Assembly: GCA_029977865.1 (NCBI GenBank)
Contig: JAPOKA010000030.1
Location: 1-33,280 of the forward strand
DNA: 33,280 nucleotides
Direction: 5' to 3'
Source of the DNA: a bacterium
Lineage (GTDB): Bacteria > Planctomycetota > Phycisphaerae > Phycisphaerales > SM1A02
In this document: positions 1 through 9,000 of the stretch, one piece after another
Position numbering within the stretch: the first letter of the stretch is position 1
Layout of the letters: each line of letters starts with the position of its first letter
The notes under the pieces: model-generated
Told to the model about the DNA's origin: nothing
Database searches by the model: none
What the model saw: the letters and a program-made list of their open reading frames with translations, nothing else
Program-made: the position numbers and the translations under genes

Positions 1-106
1 CTTCGAGGACCTCGACGGGCTGGATGAATTCGCGAATCCGGCCCATTCCGCCGCCGGTGAGGACCTCGTCGACGCGGGTCGGACCGGCCCCATCGCAGCC
101 CGCTGA
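1..106 (+). CDS. C-terminal end of an unidentified protein (partial at left edge)
   Basis: An open frame runs from the left edge (first complete codon at base 2) to TGA at 104-106 and encodes about 34 residues, beginning FEDLDGLDEFANPA and ending GRTGPIAAR. It is acidic, has G/C-rich third positions like its neighbours, and is followed 40 bases later by a hairpin that looks like a terminator. All three suggest a real gene end. The tail is too short to name a family, and the rest of the gene is outside the window. It converges with the minus-strand gene ending at 248. Confidence 0.5.
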   Translation, partial: FEDLDGLDEFANPAHSAAGEDLVDAGRTGPIAAR

Positions 107-146
107 ATCGAGCGACGGAATCTCGAAAGATCTCCGAACCCCACCC

Positions 147-182
147 GAGCCGCCCGAGTAACACCGGCGGCTCTTCTTTCTC
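147..182 (+). terminator. Probable intrinsic terminator of the left-edge gene
   Basis: A perfect 8-bp inverted repeat, gagccgcc at 147-154 and ggcggctc at 166-173, encloses an 11-nt loop and is followed by a T-rich stretch (ttctttc). It lies 40 bases after the stop codon of the + strand gene, in the gap between two converging genes. Confidence 0.55.
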
Positions 183-204
183 CAGTTCCTGTCTCCGCTT
201 ATGG

Positions 205-229
205 CGCCGCCGATCCCAAGTCGGCGGCG
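205..229. terminator. Hairpin between converging genes, possible terminator
   Basis: A perfect 9-bp inverted repeat, cgccgccga at 205-213 and tcggcggcg at 221-229, has a 7-nt loop. On the + strand it is followed by cgcgtttt. It sits 19 bases beyond the stop of the minus-strand gene at 248, so it could end transcription from either side. The T-tract is weak in the minus direction. Confidence 0.4.
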
Positions 230-247
230 TCGCGTTTTGGGCGGGGT

Positions 248-1477
248 TCAGGCGTCAAGCACTCGCAGTTCGTAGCGGCGGCCGCCCGGCACGGGCTCGG
301 CCCACCGCACTTCCAGTCGGCGCCCCGCCACCACGCCGCCCCAAACCTCGAGCCAAGGGCTCGTCGCCCGCCCGCTCGTCGGCCTCCATGCTGGCTCGGC
401 TCCCGCCTCTGGGTGCCACGGGCAGCGACCGCTCGGGCCGAGGCACTCCTCGTCAACGGCGAAGCCGGTGGCGAGCAGGTGCGACCGGAGCTCCGACAGG
501 TCGATCGCCGGTTCTCCCTTGGCCAGGCGATCGATCCAGCCCTCGGCGAGCCAGCGGGCTTCGCGAATCGCAGCATCGAGTTGGGTGGACTCTCGCGCGA
601 CAAGCTGGTCGTGAGCTCGTTCGAGTGCTGCGGTCGCATCGGGCGGAAAGCGAGCCTGCCAGGCCGACACCGGATCGCTGCCCCGTTGCAGATCCGCGAA
701 CCAGCGCTCGAAGCAGCCACGAAGCTCGCGACTTTTCGCGCCATCCGATCGACTCCCGTCGAGCAGGGTCGCCACCAGCGCCCACGACTCCGCGTCCTGC
801 AACGGTCCGCTGCCGGCGGCGAGGTTGGCGTTCCATCGTTGCCGATCCAATCCGACGAGTCGGATCACCCCGATCGCTCGGCCCTGTCGCATCGCCGTCG
901 CCAGTGAACTTCGCAGCGGTTGCGGCGGATTCCCCGAACCCGCGCCGGCAAGCGGATCCACCACGCCCGCGTACCAGCGCGGCAGTCCGGACACGAGCCA
1001 CGGCGGCGCGTTCGGCGCAAGTGCCGTGAGGTGATCCTCGGCGATGGCTCGAGCCAGCGCCGTCAAAACGGTCTGCTCGTTCGGTGTCGCATCGCAGAGC
1101 GCGACCACGCGATCTCCCCGGCGTGGCGCGGCGACCGCGTCGTGGCCGCGAGCATCGACGCCCAATTCGCTTCGCAGAGTTCCCTCGAACTCGCTCCGCG
1201 ACGCGAAGAGCCAGAGTTGCACCGCATTCGGCGACCGGGCACCGCCGAGCCTCGCAGCCAAGTCCCGCCGCATCGAGGTCGCGGCATTGGCAATTCCGCG
1301 GGTTCTCCCTTCGGGCAAATCGCTCCGAATCGCAAAATTCCCGTCAATCGCCTTCGGGGCGGTGCGGTCGATCCACGACGCCACCGCCCGCGGAGGTTCC
1401 GGAGGCCCTCCCGTGGCGGCAAGTGCTTGACAGGCCAAGGTTGAGGCGAGCACCAGAGTGGGGAACGCAGCAGGCAT
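248..1477 (-). CDS. Secreted protein, peptidase-MA-like (DUF1570-type) family suspected, active site not visible
   Basis: The product is 409 aa if started at the ATG at 1477, which gives a good signal peptide (MPAAFPTLVLASTLACQALA, cleavage near residue 20). An upstream in-frame ATG at 1594 would bury that peptide behind an unlikely extension. The middle contains a segment reading TVLTALARAIAEDHLTALAP followed by PPWLVSGLPRWYAG. This resembles the 'HExxH ... P.WL.EGLA.Y' arrangement of peptidase-MA-like/DUF1570 proteins common in planctomycetes, but no HExxH is present, so a catalytic zinc site is doubtful. There is a C-terminal pair of cysteines (CLGPSGRC). It is probably exported to the periplasm or surface. 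The family assignment is inference from a short pattern; that it is a secreted protein is more secure. It converges with the left-edge gene. Confidence 0.6.
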   Translation of the reverse strand: MPAAFPTLVLASTLACQALAATGGPPEPPRAVASWIDRTAPKAIDGNFAIRSDLPEGRTRGIANAATSMRRDLAARLGGARSPNAVQLWLFASRSEFEGTLRSELGVDARGHDAVAAPRRGDRVVALCDATPNEQTVLTALARAIAEDHLTALAPNAPPWLVSGLPRWYAGVVDPLAGAGSGNPPQPLRSSLATAMRQGRAIGVIRLVGLDRQRWNANLAAGSGPLQDAESWALVATLLDGSRSDGAKSRELRGCFERWFADLQRGSDPVSAWQARFPPDATAALERAHDQLVARESTQLDAAIREARWLAEGWIDRLAKGEPAIDLSELRSHLLATGFAVDEECLGPSGRCPWHPEAGAEPAWRPTSGRATSPWLEVWGGVVAGRRLEVRWAEPVPGGRRYELRVLDA

Positions 1478-2088
1478 GGGAACCCAAGGATGGCCGCGGA
1501 TGTCAAGCGGGGCAATTCCAACCCATGGGGGCGCGGATAAAAATCCACCCAAATCCCACTCACCCACTTGCATGCTGCGGATCCCACCCCACAATTTGGA
1601 CTTGGAGGCTCTGTAGACCTCAAGTTCGACTCAAGGGAGGGAGCAAAACCACAGTCGAATGCGGGTCGAGCGATTCAGGGAGCAAGGGACCTTCGAATCG
1701 TTCGGCTGGGAAGGATGAAGGCTGGAGCACCGAGTCCCGCGAAGAAAAGGGCGCGGACCCACTCGGAGGTCGACGGGAAAGGGAACCCCGAACATCTACG
1801 CTCCTCGAAAAGGTGGATACACCTCAACGAACCTTCAATCGCCCGACGGGTCTTGGAGCACGAGGGAAAGGGAGACCGGCCGCGATCTGAAAAGGGCGCG
1901 GCCGTGTCTACTTTTGGGCCCGATTCGTTCCGTGATCCTCCTCCGCAAGGTCGCAGCGGCACCAGGGCTTCAGCAGGCTGCCACCCCCCGACGCAGCCGC
2001 AGAGTCCGAGTCGACCCGACCCTCAAGCCGACGGACTTCCGACCGCGAACCTGTTCAACCTCCGAGCCGGCGTGACGGCAGCGAGCCG
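1478..2088. other. 611-bp gap without a recognisable gene
   Basis: Open frames here (for example + 1568-2125 and - 1675-1962) give arginine- and proline-rich peptides with no recognisable motif and no credible start signal. The stretch from about 1600 to 1920 is visibly purine-rich and less G/C-biased than the surrounding genes, fitting non-coding DNA. The gap must hold the promoter of the minus-strand gene starting at 1477 and the end of the SpoIID transcript. The only clear structure is the inverted repeat at 1877-1904. Confidence 0.5.
1877..1904. terminator. Inverted repeat, possible terminator downstream of the SpoIID-domain gene
   Basis: Arms cggccgcg (1877-1884) and cgcggccg (1897-1904) form a perfect 8-bp stem with a 12-nt loop. 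On the minus strand the stem is followed by a pyrimidine-rich run (gtctccctttccc), on the + strand by a few Ts (cttttggg). It lies about 185 bases past the stop of the SpoIID-domain gene. Terminator function is inferred only. Confidence 0.35.
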
Positions 2089-3510
2089 TCATCCCCAGCA
2101 CGAGATCGGAATCGAGCCGGGGTAGTAGCGGCCGAGGATCTCGAGGTGCGAGACGCCTCTCCGGCCCATTGCTTCGGCCCCGTACTGGCAGAGACCGACG
2201 CCATGTCCGTGGCCGCAACCTTCGAAACTCGCATGGCCTGAGGCCACCTCTGCCTCGAAGGCGGCGGACAGGAACCGATCCGAGGCTTCCGGGGCGGCGG
2301 CCTCGAGGGCTCGGCGGGCCCGCTCGCCGCGGAGTTCTGCGGTGCGTCCCCGAACGTCCTCGAAGCGGTATCGCACCGGACGGCCATGGCGGTTGACCGC
2401 CGAGACCTCGACCGCGGCGAGTCGGTCGAACTCGGCAAGGTCGACGGCCTGCTCGCGACGTGCCCACAGGGCCAGCCCGGCGGAAAGCCCGCTGAGGTCG
2501 AGCCTCCGCCGCCAGCGCCACGTCGGTGAGCTCTCGCAGCACCCTCCGCCGTCGGATCGACCCGCCAGCGGTGGAATCGCATTCGCGGGATTCGACCCGA
2601 TCGCATCGCTTGCATCCGCCGGCAGTCCGCCGCAGCAACTGCAGTAGTACCCCGGCACCACCTTCGTATCCCAGGTCAGCAGCACGCCTCGGGTCTCCCG
2701 CGCAGACTCTGCCGCTCGGCCGGACTCGACGAGACCAACCCACGCCTGCGAAGCGCCACCTCGGGTCAGGTCGTAGTGCCGACGACCGCTCCAATGGGCC
2801 GCTTCACAGACGGCGAAGCTGCGTGCGGCGACGGCCTGAGCCCGGAAGGCCTGGATCGACCAGTGCCCGAAGAGCTCCCGCGCCAGGACGCCGGGCAGGT
2901 ACCGCTCGATCGGGAGGTGGGTCACCAGATCGACCTCATCCCGATTGGGCACCAGGGCGAGCGTGGTCCCGAGGGGCTGCGGTGCCGCCTCCGGACCGCT
3001 CGCGACCGAGATCTCCCCTGCTTCGCCGCGACTGCCCACCGAGGTCAGGGTGAGGACGCCCACGGGCACTCGAATCGCGGGCGCCGACGCAGACTCGATC
3101 CGCCACCGATCGCCAAGCGAGGTGATCACCAGCGGCGAAGCGAGCACCGCGCCGCCACGGTCGCTGTCGTCGCGGATCCGAACCCACGGTTGCGTCGACT
3201 CGATTCGAAGCTCAAGCCCCGACGTAGGGAAGCGCTCGGCGAGAACGCGCACGATCGGCTCGCGCGTGGGCGGCAGCGGGCGGGGATCGCTCTGGCGACC
3301 GCCCTGCGGCCGCACTTGTCGCGTCATCCGCGGCGGGGTCGCGACATCGGGCTCGCTCGCACCACTGCACCCCCAGAGTGCCGAGGTTCCGATCGCGGCA
3401 AGGCCCCGGAGGATCACGCTGCGGCGAGCGTGGCGATCGACGTCGCCGGCCGTGGAGGCTCGCGCGTGTAGGGCGGGGCAATGAAGGAGTGCGGGGATGG
3501 GATCGTCCAT
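2089..3510 (-). CDS. SpoIID/LytB-domain protein, predicted exported peptidoglycan lytic enzyme
   Basis: The product is 473 aa with the ATG at 3510. The frame stays open to 3732, but only the 3510 start places a twin-arginine-like export signal (RRSVILRGLAAIGTSALWGC) near the N-terminus, with a lipobox-like Cys48. The SpoIID domain is clear. The block IERYLPGVLARELFGHW, followed by FRAQAVAARSFAV, has a glutamate near residue 212 matching the catalytic Glu of SpoIID lytic transglycosylases. The closing block GHGHGVGLCQYGAEAMG lies around 430-445, followed by LGRYYPGS. SpoIID proteins cleave glycan strands lacking stem peptides. Unusual here is a cysteine-rich insert between the two blocks (YYCSCCGG, later GGGCCE). 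An N-terminal region of about 150 residues before the domain is typical of SpoIID/LytB homologues outside Bacillus. It stands alone, with no sporulation genes near it. Confidence 0.85.
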   Translation of the reverse strand: MDDPIPALLHCPALHARASTAGDVDRHARRSVILRGLAAIGTSALWGCSGASEPDVATPPRMTRQVRPQGGRQSDPRPLPPTREPIVRVLAERFPTSGLELRIESTQPWVRIRDDSDRGGAVLASPLVITSLGDRWRIESASAPAIRVPVGVLTLTSVGSRGEAGEISVASGPEAAPQPLGTTLALVPNRDEVDLVTHLPIERYLPGVLARELFGHWSIQAFRAQAVAARSFAVCEAAHWSGRRHYDLTRGGASQAWVGLVESGRAAESARETRGVLLTWDTKVVPGYYCSCCGGLPADASDAIGSNPANAIPPLAGRSDGGGCCESSPTWRWRRRLDLSGLSAGLALWARREQAVDLAEFDRLAAVEVSAVNRHGRPVRYRFEDVRGRTAELRGERARRALEAAAPEASDRFLSAAFEAEVASGHASFEGCGHGHGVGLCQYGAEAMGRRGVSHLEILGRYYPGSIPISCWG

Positions 3511-3909
3511 GATCCGAACAGGTCCTCGAGGGAGCCGGCGATGGTAGATCCTCGACGGCGGCGAACACGGCGGGGTTCTGAGCGATCTCGGAGACGGACA
3601 GCGTCGAGGTCGAGCAGTTTCAGAGGGGCAGGCCTCGTGGCACGCGGCCATCGACGAGGCAGGTCGCCTCCGGGCCAAGGTCCGCCTCGCGGCGAGAACT
3701 TTTCTTCGATCCGAGCCTCGCCACGACCGCAAGGGTTGCTTCGGAGCTCGAGACCCAAGATCCGGTGGTCGAACGCCTCCGGACCCCCCATCTTCGCCTC
3801 GTAGGCCCAGTTATCGACTCGATCGTTCGGCCGAGACCTCCCGATGAACGCTCGCGGCGGGAGGGTCCCGCCTCGCAAGAACACCGAAATCGCTGGAGCA
3901 CGGACGCCC
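3511..3909. other. 399-bp divergent intergenic region
   Basis: The region separates the minus-strand SpoIID-domain gene from the + strand gene at 3910 and should carry promoters for both. Frames crossing it yield only arginine-rich shadow peptides. An inverted repeat (gcctcgt at 3632-3638, acgaggc at 3654-3660, 15-nt loop) and a short A/T-richer patch near 3698-3710 are the only features noticed. No convincing -35/-10 pair could be fixed. Confidence 0.4.
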
Positions 3910-4167
3910 ATGCACGCCACCATCGCGAACGCCCCGAGCCTCTCCGCCCGCACCGCCACGTCGCCCTCGACCGAGCGACTCGAGCGGGAGGAGATCATCG
4001 AGATGATCGCCGAGATCAATCAGGGCGTGGGCCGGGTCTGGCTCGAGTCGTTCCCCACCGAGGAGTTGCGTCAGTACCTCGCCCACCTCGAACTGGTGCT
4101 CGAGCCGCGGGGCACGGTCTGGATCCGTCGGCCCGGAGCGCCGGCGATCGAGCGCAAGGCCGCCTGA
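3910..4167 (+). CDS. Small conserved-looking protein of unknown function (85 aa)
   Basis: The ATG at 3910 was preferred over the upstream in-frame ATG at 3844. It is preceded by GGAG at a usable distance, and the extension is arginine/proline-rich and unlikely. The product is soluble. After a short Ala/Ser/Thr-rich N-terminus, residues about 22-68 form a charged amphipathic region (EREEIIEMIAEINQ, then WLESFPTEELRQYLAHLEL), probably two or three helices, and it ends in a basic tail. No family was recognised. The stop lies 3 bases before the stop of the response-regulator gene on the other strand, so the two converge. The helical pattern and clean codon bias argue for a real gene. Confidence 0.55.
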   Translation: MHATIANAPSLSARTATSPSTERLEREEIIEMIAEINQGVGRVWLESFPTEELRQYLAHLELVLEPRGTVWIRRPGAPAIERKAA

Positions 4168-4170
4168 GCC

Positions 4171-4680
4171 TCAGGACTCGCCGAATCCCTCGTCGCGGCG
4201 GCCGACCATGCGGTCGAGCCTGCGTCGAAGCAGGCTCAGGCGCAGCAGGCTGCGGATTCGGGTGAGCAGTTCGAGCTTGTTGACCGGCTTCGAGAGAAAG
4301 TCATCGGTGCCGCTCTCGACCGCCCGCTCGTGGTCGGCCACCTCGTTGAGGGCGGTGACCATGATCACCAGGGTCTGGCGGGTCTGCGGGTTGCCCTTGA
4401 TGCGACGGCAGACCTCGAAGCCGCTCATGCGGGGCATCATCACATCCAGCAGCACCAGGTCCGGCCGGTGGACCGCCAACGCCTCCATCGCCTCGACGCC
4501 ATCGTGGGCGGTGTGGACGGCACAGGGCAACGCCTCGAGATAGGCCTGCATCAGTTCGAGGTTCTGCAGGTTGTCGTCGACGAGCAGGATCGTCGCCTCG
4601 GAGAGATCGACCGAGGCGGTCGCTTCTTCGGCGTCGAGGGCCAACTCGGAGATGGGGTCTGGTTCACTCGGAACGGACAT
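4171..4680 (-). CDS. Stand-alone response-regulator receiver protein
   Basis: The product is 169 aa with the ATG at 4680; in-frame ATGs at 4698 and 4725 are possible alternatives. A CheY-like receiver domain fills residues about 30-147. The acidic pocket is D35-D36 (LLVDDN), the phospho-acceptor is Asp79 (LVLLDVMMPRMSG), the conserved Thr is Thr109 (VTALN) and the conserved Lys is Lys131 (LSKPV). There is no DNA-binding or enzymatic output domain. About 28 acidic and polar residues precede the receiver, and a short arginine-rich helix (LLRRRLDRMVGRR) follows it. It presumably receives a phosphate from a histidine kinase encoded elsewhere and acts by protein-protein contact. All key residues are present, so it should be phosphorylatable. 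No kinase is adjacent. Confidence 0.9.
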   Translation of the reverse strand: MSVPSEPDPISELALDAEEATASVDLSEATILLVDDNLQNLELMQAYLEALPCAVHTAHDGVEAMEALAVHRPDLVLLDVMMPRMSGFEVCRRIKGNPQTRQTLVIMVTALNEVADHERAVESGTDDFLSKPVNKLELLTRIRSLLRLSLLRRRLDRMVGRRDEGFGES

Positions 4681-5076
4681 GAATTCGATCCGGGCCATCG
4701 GTCGCATCGGCCGATGACGATCCACCCGCCCGGCGACCCGAAGAGGTCCTCCTCGGGCGGGGCGACGATGGTAGCGATCCGGATCCGAACCGGAAGCCCC
4801 ACCCTGCCCCGCGCGGCATTCTTGCAGTCAACTTCGGCGAACTTGGGGGGTTCAGGCGTCTTCGTGGTGGTTCCTCGGGGCCCAAACGAGCGTCTGGCGG
4901 TATCTGAGGGGCCGGTCGCGCGGTTCGTCGACCTTCCCGAGAGCTCGTTCCCTCGCAGGCCCCCGACGCGGCCTGAGCGAGGGACTGGCTTGCAGTGACT
5001 TCCGGTCCCGCTGACCATGAGTTCGGGGCATCCAGCGGCCCGCGCTTCCCTTTCCTGACCTGAACGTGACGACCCG
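4681..5076. other. 396-bp divergent intergenic region with a bulged hairpin
   Basis: The region lies between the response-regulator gene (minus) and the PH-domain gene (plus). No frame gives a credible protein. A hairpin with a two-base bulge is formed by tccctcgcaggcc (4949-4961) and ggcctgagcgaggga (4970-4984), within the likely leader of the PH-domain gene. No T-run follows it, so it is not a standard terminator. No clear promoter was fixed. Confidence 0.4.
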
Positions 5077-5793
5077 ATGAGCAGACGATTCACCGTGACT
5101 GGCACCGATCAAGCCACCGGCGCCCCCGCATCGGTCACCATCCGCGCCGGCAGCCTGGGTGAAGTCGAGGCGGTGGCGGCCGAACTTGGCCTCAAGGTCG
5201 GTTCGATCGAACTCGACGCCGGCGAGCAGGCCGCCGAGCCGCAGTCGGGGGAAGCCGCCGCCGATCCACTCTCGGGGGTGCCTTCTGAAACGCGCGGAAG
5301 CAACACAGCCACGCCAAGCTCGGAGGAGCCCCTCTGGAGCGGTCGCCCGAGCCAGTGGCTCAACCTTGGAAGTTGGGCGGCCCTCTTCGGCGGCGCCATC
5401 GCCGCGGTGGCGGTGCTGACGACCGTGAGCAACTGGGGCTGGCTTGCCGCCGCCTTGGCGATCGTTCCTCTGCCGTGGGCGGGTTGGCGGTGGCTGCGGC
5501 TTCGCCTCACTCGCTACGAACTCACCCGGGAACGGATTCGCGTCCGAAGCGGCGTCTTCACGCGGCACCTCGAGGAGATCGAGATCTACCGCGTCAAGGA
5601 CACCGAACTCACGCTCGCGTTTTGGCAGCGGCTCGTCGGAATCGGCACCGTGGTGATCCACTCCTCGGATCAGACCCGCCCGATCCTGCCCCTCGCGGGA
5701 ATCGCCGGGCCGGAGCAGGTGCGCGAATCGATTCGCCAGGCGTGCGAGGCGAGTCGCCGCGCCCGCGGGGTGCGCGAACTCGATGTTTCCTGA
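5077..5793 (+). CDS. Membrane protein with bacterial PH domain (bPH2, YdbS-like)
   Basis: The product is 238 aa starting at the ATG at 5077. It has three parts: a soluble N-terminal region of about 80 residues (RFTVTGTDQATG ... ELGLKVGSIEL) with an acidic Ser/Ala-rich linker; two adjacent membrane helices, about residues 98-118 and 120-140; and a bPH2 (DUF304-type) domain at about 145-222. The PH domain shows the usual YELTRERIRVRSGVFTR and IEIYRVKDTELTLAFWQRLVG segments, followed by GTVVIHSSD. Such YdbS/YdbT-like proteins sit in the cytoplasmic membrane; their molecular role is mostly unknown. The last 15 codons plus the stop reappear, diverged, 82 bases downstream. It converges with the giant pseudopilin gene ending at 6002. 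Confidence 0.85.
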   Translation: MSRRFTVTGTDQATGAPASVTIRAGSLGEVEAVAAELGLKVGSIELDAGEQAAEPQSGEAAADPLSGVPSETRGSNTATPSSEEPLWSGRPSQWLNLGSWAALFGGAIAAVAVLTTVSNWGWLAAALAIVPLPWAGWRWLRLRLTRYELTRERIRVRSGVFTRHLEEIEIYRVKDTELTLAFWQRLVGIGTVVIHSSDQTRPILPLAGIAGPEQVRESIRQACEASRRARGVRELDVS

Positions 5794-5796
5794 CCA
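5749..5796. repeat. Direct repeat copy 1 (3' end of the PH-domain gene)
   Basis: This 48-base unit covers the last codons of the PH-domain gene, its stop and five further bases. It matches 5831-5878 at 43 of 48 positions without gaps. The shared core gcgcccgcggggtgcgcga is identical in both. Confidence 0.85.
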
Positions 5797-5830
5797 ACGA
5801 AGTGCAACTCTGGCCGCGCCGAGCCGGGAA

Positions 5831-5878
5831 GCGAGTCGCAGCGCCCGCGGGGTGCGCGAGCTCGATTTCTCGTGACCA
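5831..5878. repeat. Direct repeat copy 2, downstream of the PH-domain gene
   Basis: This copy lies 82 bases after copy 1. In its own frame it still encodes nearly the same peptide tail and stop: EASRSARGVRELDFS* against EASRRARGVRELDVS* in the gene. The preceding bases are not similar beyond the codon for the Glu, so only the 3' end is duplicated. The 208-bp gap 5794-6001 holds nothing else that I recognise. Confidence 0.85.
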
Positions 5879-6001
5879 CCGTGTCTCGAATCGCATCGCA
5901 CCAGGTCCGACCCGCGACGGCGCGATCCGCAACGCGCTCGGCAAGGCGAGTCATTCGAGATCGCAATCGACCCTGATCGACCGGCTCGCCGTCGACGCGG
6001 A

Positions 6002-9000
6002 CTACTGACCGAGCTTCTGCAGGAAGATGATCTCGGGCTTGTCGTCGGGGTGCTCGACCTTGCTGCGATCGACGAGCATGACGAAGCGATCGTCCGAGAT
6101 GATGTACTCGGGATCGGTCGCGTCCCAGACTCCGGTGATGGGATTGCGGCGGAAGGTGCGGACCTTGTAGTAGACCGTGAAGACGTCGCTCCGCACCCCC
6201 ACGAGATTCGAGACGCCGGCGAAGAGCAGGTTCCGCTCGAGCGCGTCGCCGGGAACGCGATCGGGAATCAGCACCGCGTTGGGATCGTTGGGGTTGGTCG
6301 AAGCGATGCCGATGTTGCGGTCGGTGGCGAGCCGGGTATCGAAGGTCAGTGCCTGACCGCGGTAGCCGAAGTCGCCGTCGAGGGGATCAGACGGACCTCT
6401 GAACGGATCGAGGCCCGCGAACTCGATGCTGCCGTTGACACGTCGGTTCCAGGTGCCGTCGTCCTGTCCCTCGTTGACCCGCTGCAAGAGTCGCAATTCG
6501 CCGACCGAATCGAGTCCGCGCTGGTTCCGCATCCCGGGGAAGTAGCCCGGATACCCCGCGACCTGATCCTCGGCCAGGCCTCGGTCGCGGTACTCGGAGA
6601 TGTCCGCCGAGACGTCGAAGGCGTTCGGTTCACCCCAGTTGCGGGCAGAGCCGGGAGTGAGGGACTGATCGCGGTATCGAATGATCGATTCCGGCACGCG
6701 CACGCGAGGGCTCGCACCATCCGGCACCGGCACGACCTGACTGGGCGCCAGCGATCCGCCAAAATCAGAGTCGTTGTAGACCATCCGCGTGAAGTGCGGC
6801 AGCGTGCGCAGCACCTCAGGCGTCGCGGTGTTCAGGTTGATTAGGCCCGGCGTCGCGGCACCGGTGTAGGCGCGGGCATTGGCAGGCGCGAGCAAGCGGG
6901 CCAGATCGAGATCAGCGAGGTCGATGTCGCCGTCGCCGTCCTCGTCACGCTGGTACGCACCGCGTCCATCACAGACCAGTGCGTCGAAGAGTCCGATGCC
7001 GGCCGGCAGCCGCGGACGGGTCGCGTGGAACGCCTCCCACTCCGACTGCTGATCGGGCTCGAGTCCACCCGGCGCAGCCCCAAGCACCGGCGCCGCGGCG
7101 CGGGTGTTGGGATCGCTGTAGACCGCAACCTCGAGCGAGTCGGGATCGGGGGTCAGTCCGACATCGAAGCCCGGGAAGGTACGGAAGCGATTGCGATAGA
7201 CGCCGCGCTCAAGCGGATGGGTCTCGCAGTCGAGGTCCTCCTCATCTGCAAGGATCTCCGCGAGGGTGCGGACCGTCTCCGCCTTGCCGTTGCCGGGAAT
7301 CGGATAGCGCACCTCCGGACCCCACAGGGGCACGTTGGCGATCTCGCCGATCTGCTCGAAGTCTCGATCCTTGGGGCTGAACTGGAAGGCGAAGCGCTCG
7401 AAGTTGCGATCGCTCTTGTACTGCTTCGCCTTCGGCGCGCCCTTTTCGCCCCAGCGGACCTCCGCCCCGGCGACGGGATTGAAGTTCGAGACATCGCCGG
7501 GTCCCCCGCCGCCATATCGGTAGCCCTCGTAGGTTCGGAAGTTGCCGTCGATCACGACCTGCATCGGGAAGAAGACCGGCTTGGAGCGGATGGGATTCAC
7601 GCCGCCCTGCGGAGGCGAGAACTGGTCCTCGAAGGTGAAACCGGTCAGCCACATCTCGGCGTCGTTGGTGGCGTCGGGCCCGTCGGGCGATTCGTCGGTC
7701 GCCTCGATGACGTCGCCCTTCCAGAAGTTCGGGCGCTCGGCACCGTTGTCATCGACCGCGACCGCATTGGTGCGAACGACCCTTGAGATCTCGGTGTTGA
7801 TTCCCAAGGCGAAGCGCGGCGAACGCTCGTCGGGGTTGATGAAGCCGTCGTTGTCGAGATCTCGAAGCCACAGACGGCTCGCCCGCGCCCAGTTGACCAG
7901 GTAGTCATCGCTGCCAATGCGGATGCCGCTGTACCAGGTGCGAGCGGGATCGGGCACGCCCGGCGGCGGCGGCGGCAGGAACTCAAGTTGGAACTTCGGC
8001 GGCGGCGGCAGGTAGTCGTCGCGGTAGAGCTTGCTTGCGATCTGGCTGAAGTCGTCGTCGGAGTCGATGTCGGTCTTGCCGAATCGGTCCACCACCAGCT
8101 GGATCCCGTTGGCGCCGTTGTCGTCGAGATAGTTGCGGACGATCTCCACCGAGGCCACGTCCTCGTCGCGGAAGACGTCCCACGGCAGGTTGAGGATCGA
8201 GGTGGCGTTGACCACCATGCTCTCGCGGGGCTCGTAGGTGGTGCCGGCATCATCGAGCGGCAACTCGTTGTCGGGATCGTCGAAGAGATCGGTCGCCTGA
8301 AGGTCGAGGTAGTCGAGCCACTTCTGCCGGAACTCGGCTCCGTAGGCGCCGGCGGCCTGAGGGATCGAATAGAGCACCAGCGAACACGGCCGCTCGGGGG
8401 TGGTGGGCTGCAGGGAGTAGTTGAGCGGCAGGCCGAGTTGCTGCGCCGCCAGCGCGAGCGGGAAGGTCTTGCCCGCAACGCGGATCGAGTAGTCGGCAAG
8501 ATGGATCGGGGTGTTGTAGGGGTTGGCGATCTGCACCGCGAAGACAACCGTCGGCTCCGGGGTGAGCAGGTTGCCCTCCTCGAACTGCACGAAGTTCTCG
8601 CCCTGCCCCGGACTCCAAGGGCAGCCGTACTCGCCGTAGCTCACCGGACCGCCCGCAGCCTGCCAGGCCGGGTCGACCCGAGTCTTCTCGTAGACGAGGG
8701 CGAAGAAGACCTCGACGACGACCGGGTGCTTCTCGATGCCCACGAAGGCGACGGTCTCGTCGGGGAACGATGCCTCGACCGGATCGCTCGGATCGGGGTA
8801 GAGCACCGCCTCCTGGATGTTGCGGGGATTGAGCGGGCGGTCGATGTAGGCCACCGAGCCGTCGGGGAACTCGCGACGCTGCGGCCCATCGCGCCACTGG
8901 TCGATGTTCGCGGTCCAGCTGCCGAGCATCCGACGGGTCAGGCGAAAGGCGTCGCGGCCCTCGTCGATGGTGTCGTCGGGACGCCCGAGGTAGCTCTGGT

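Noticed and set aside
147-229. The two adjacent hairpins considered as a riboswitch or attenuator
   Set aside because: They lie between converging gene ends, where terminators are expected, and no leader or ORF follows them.
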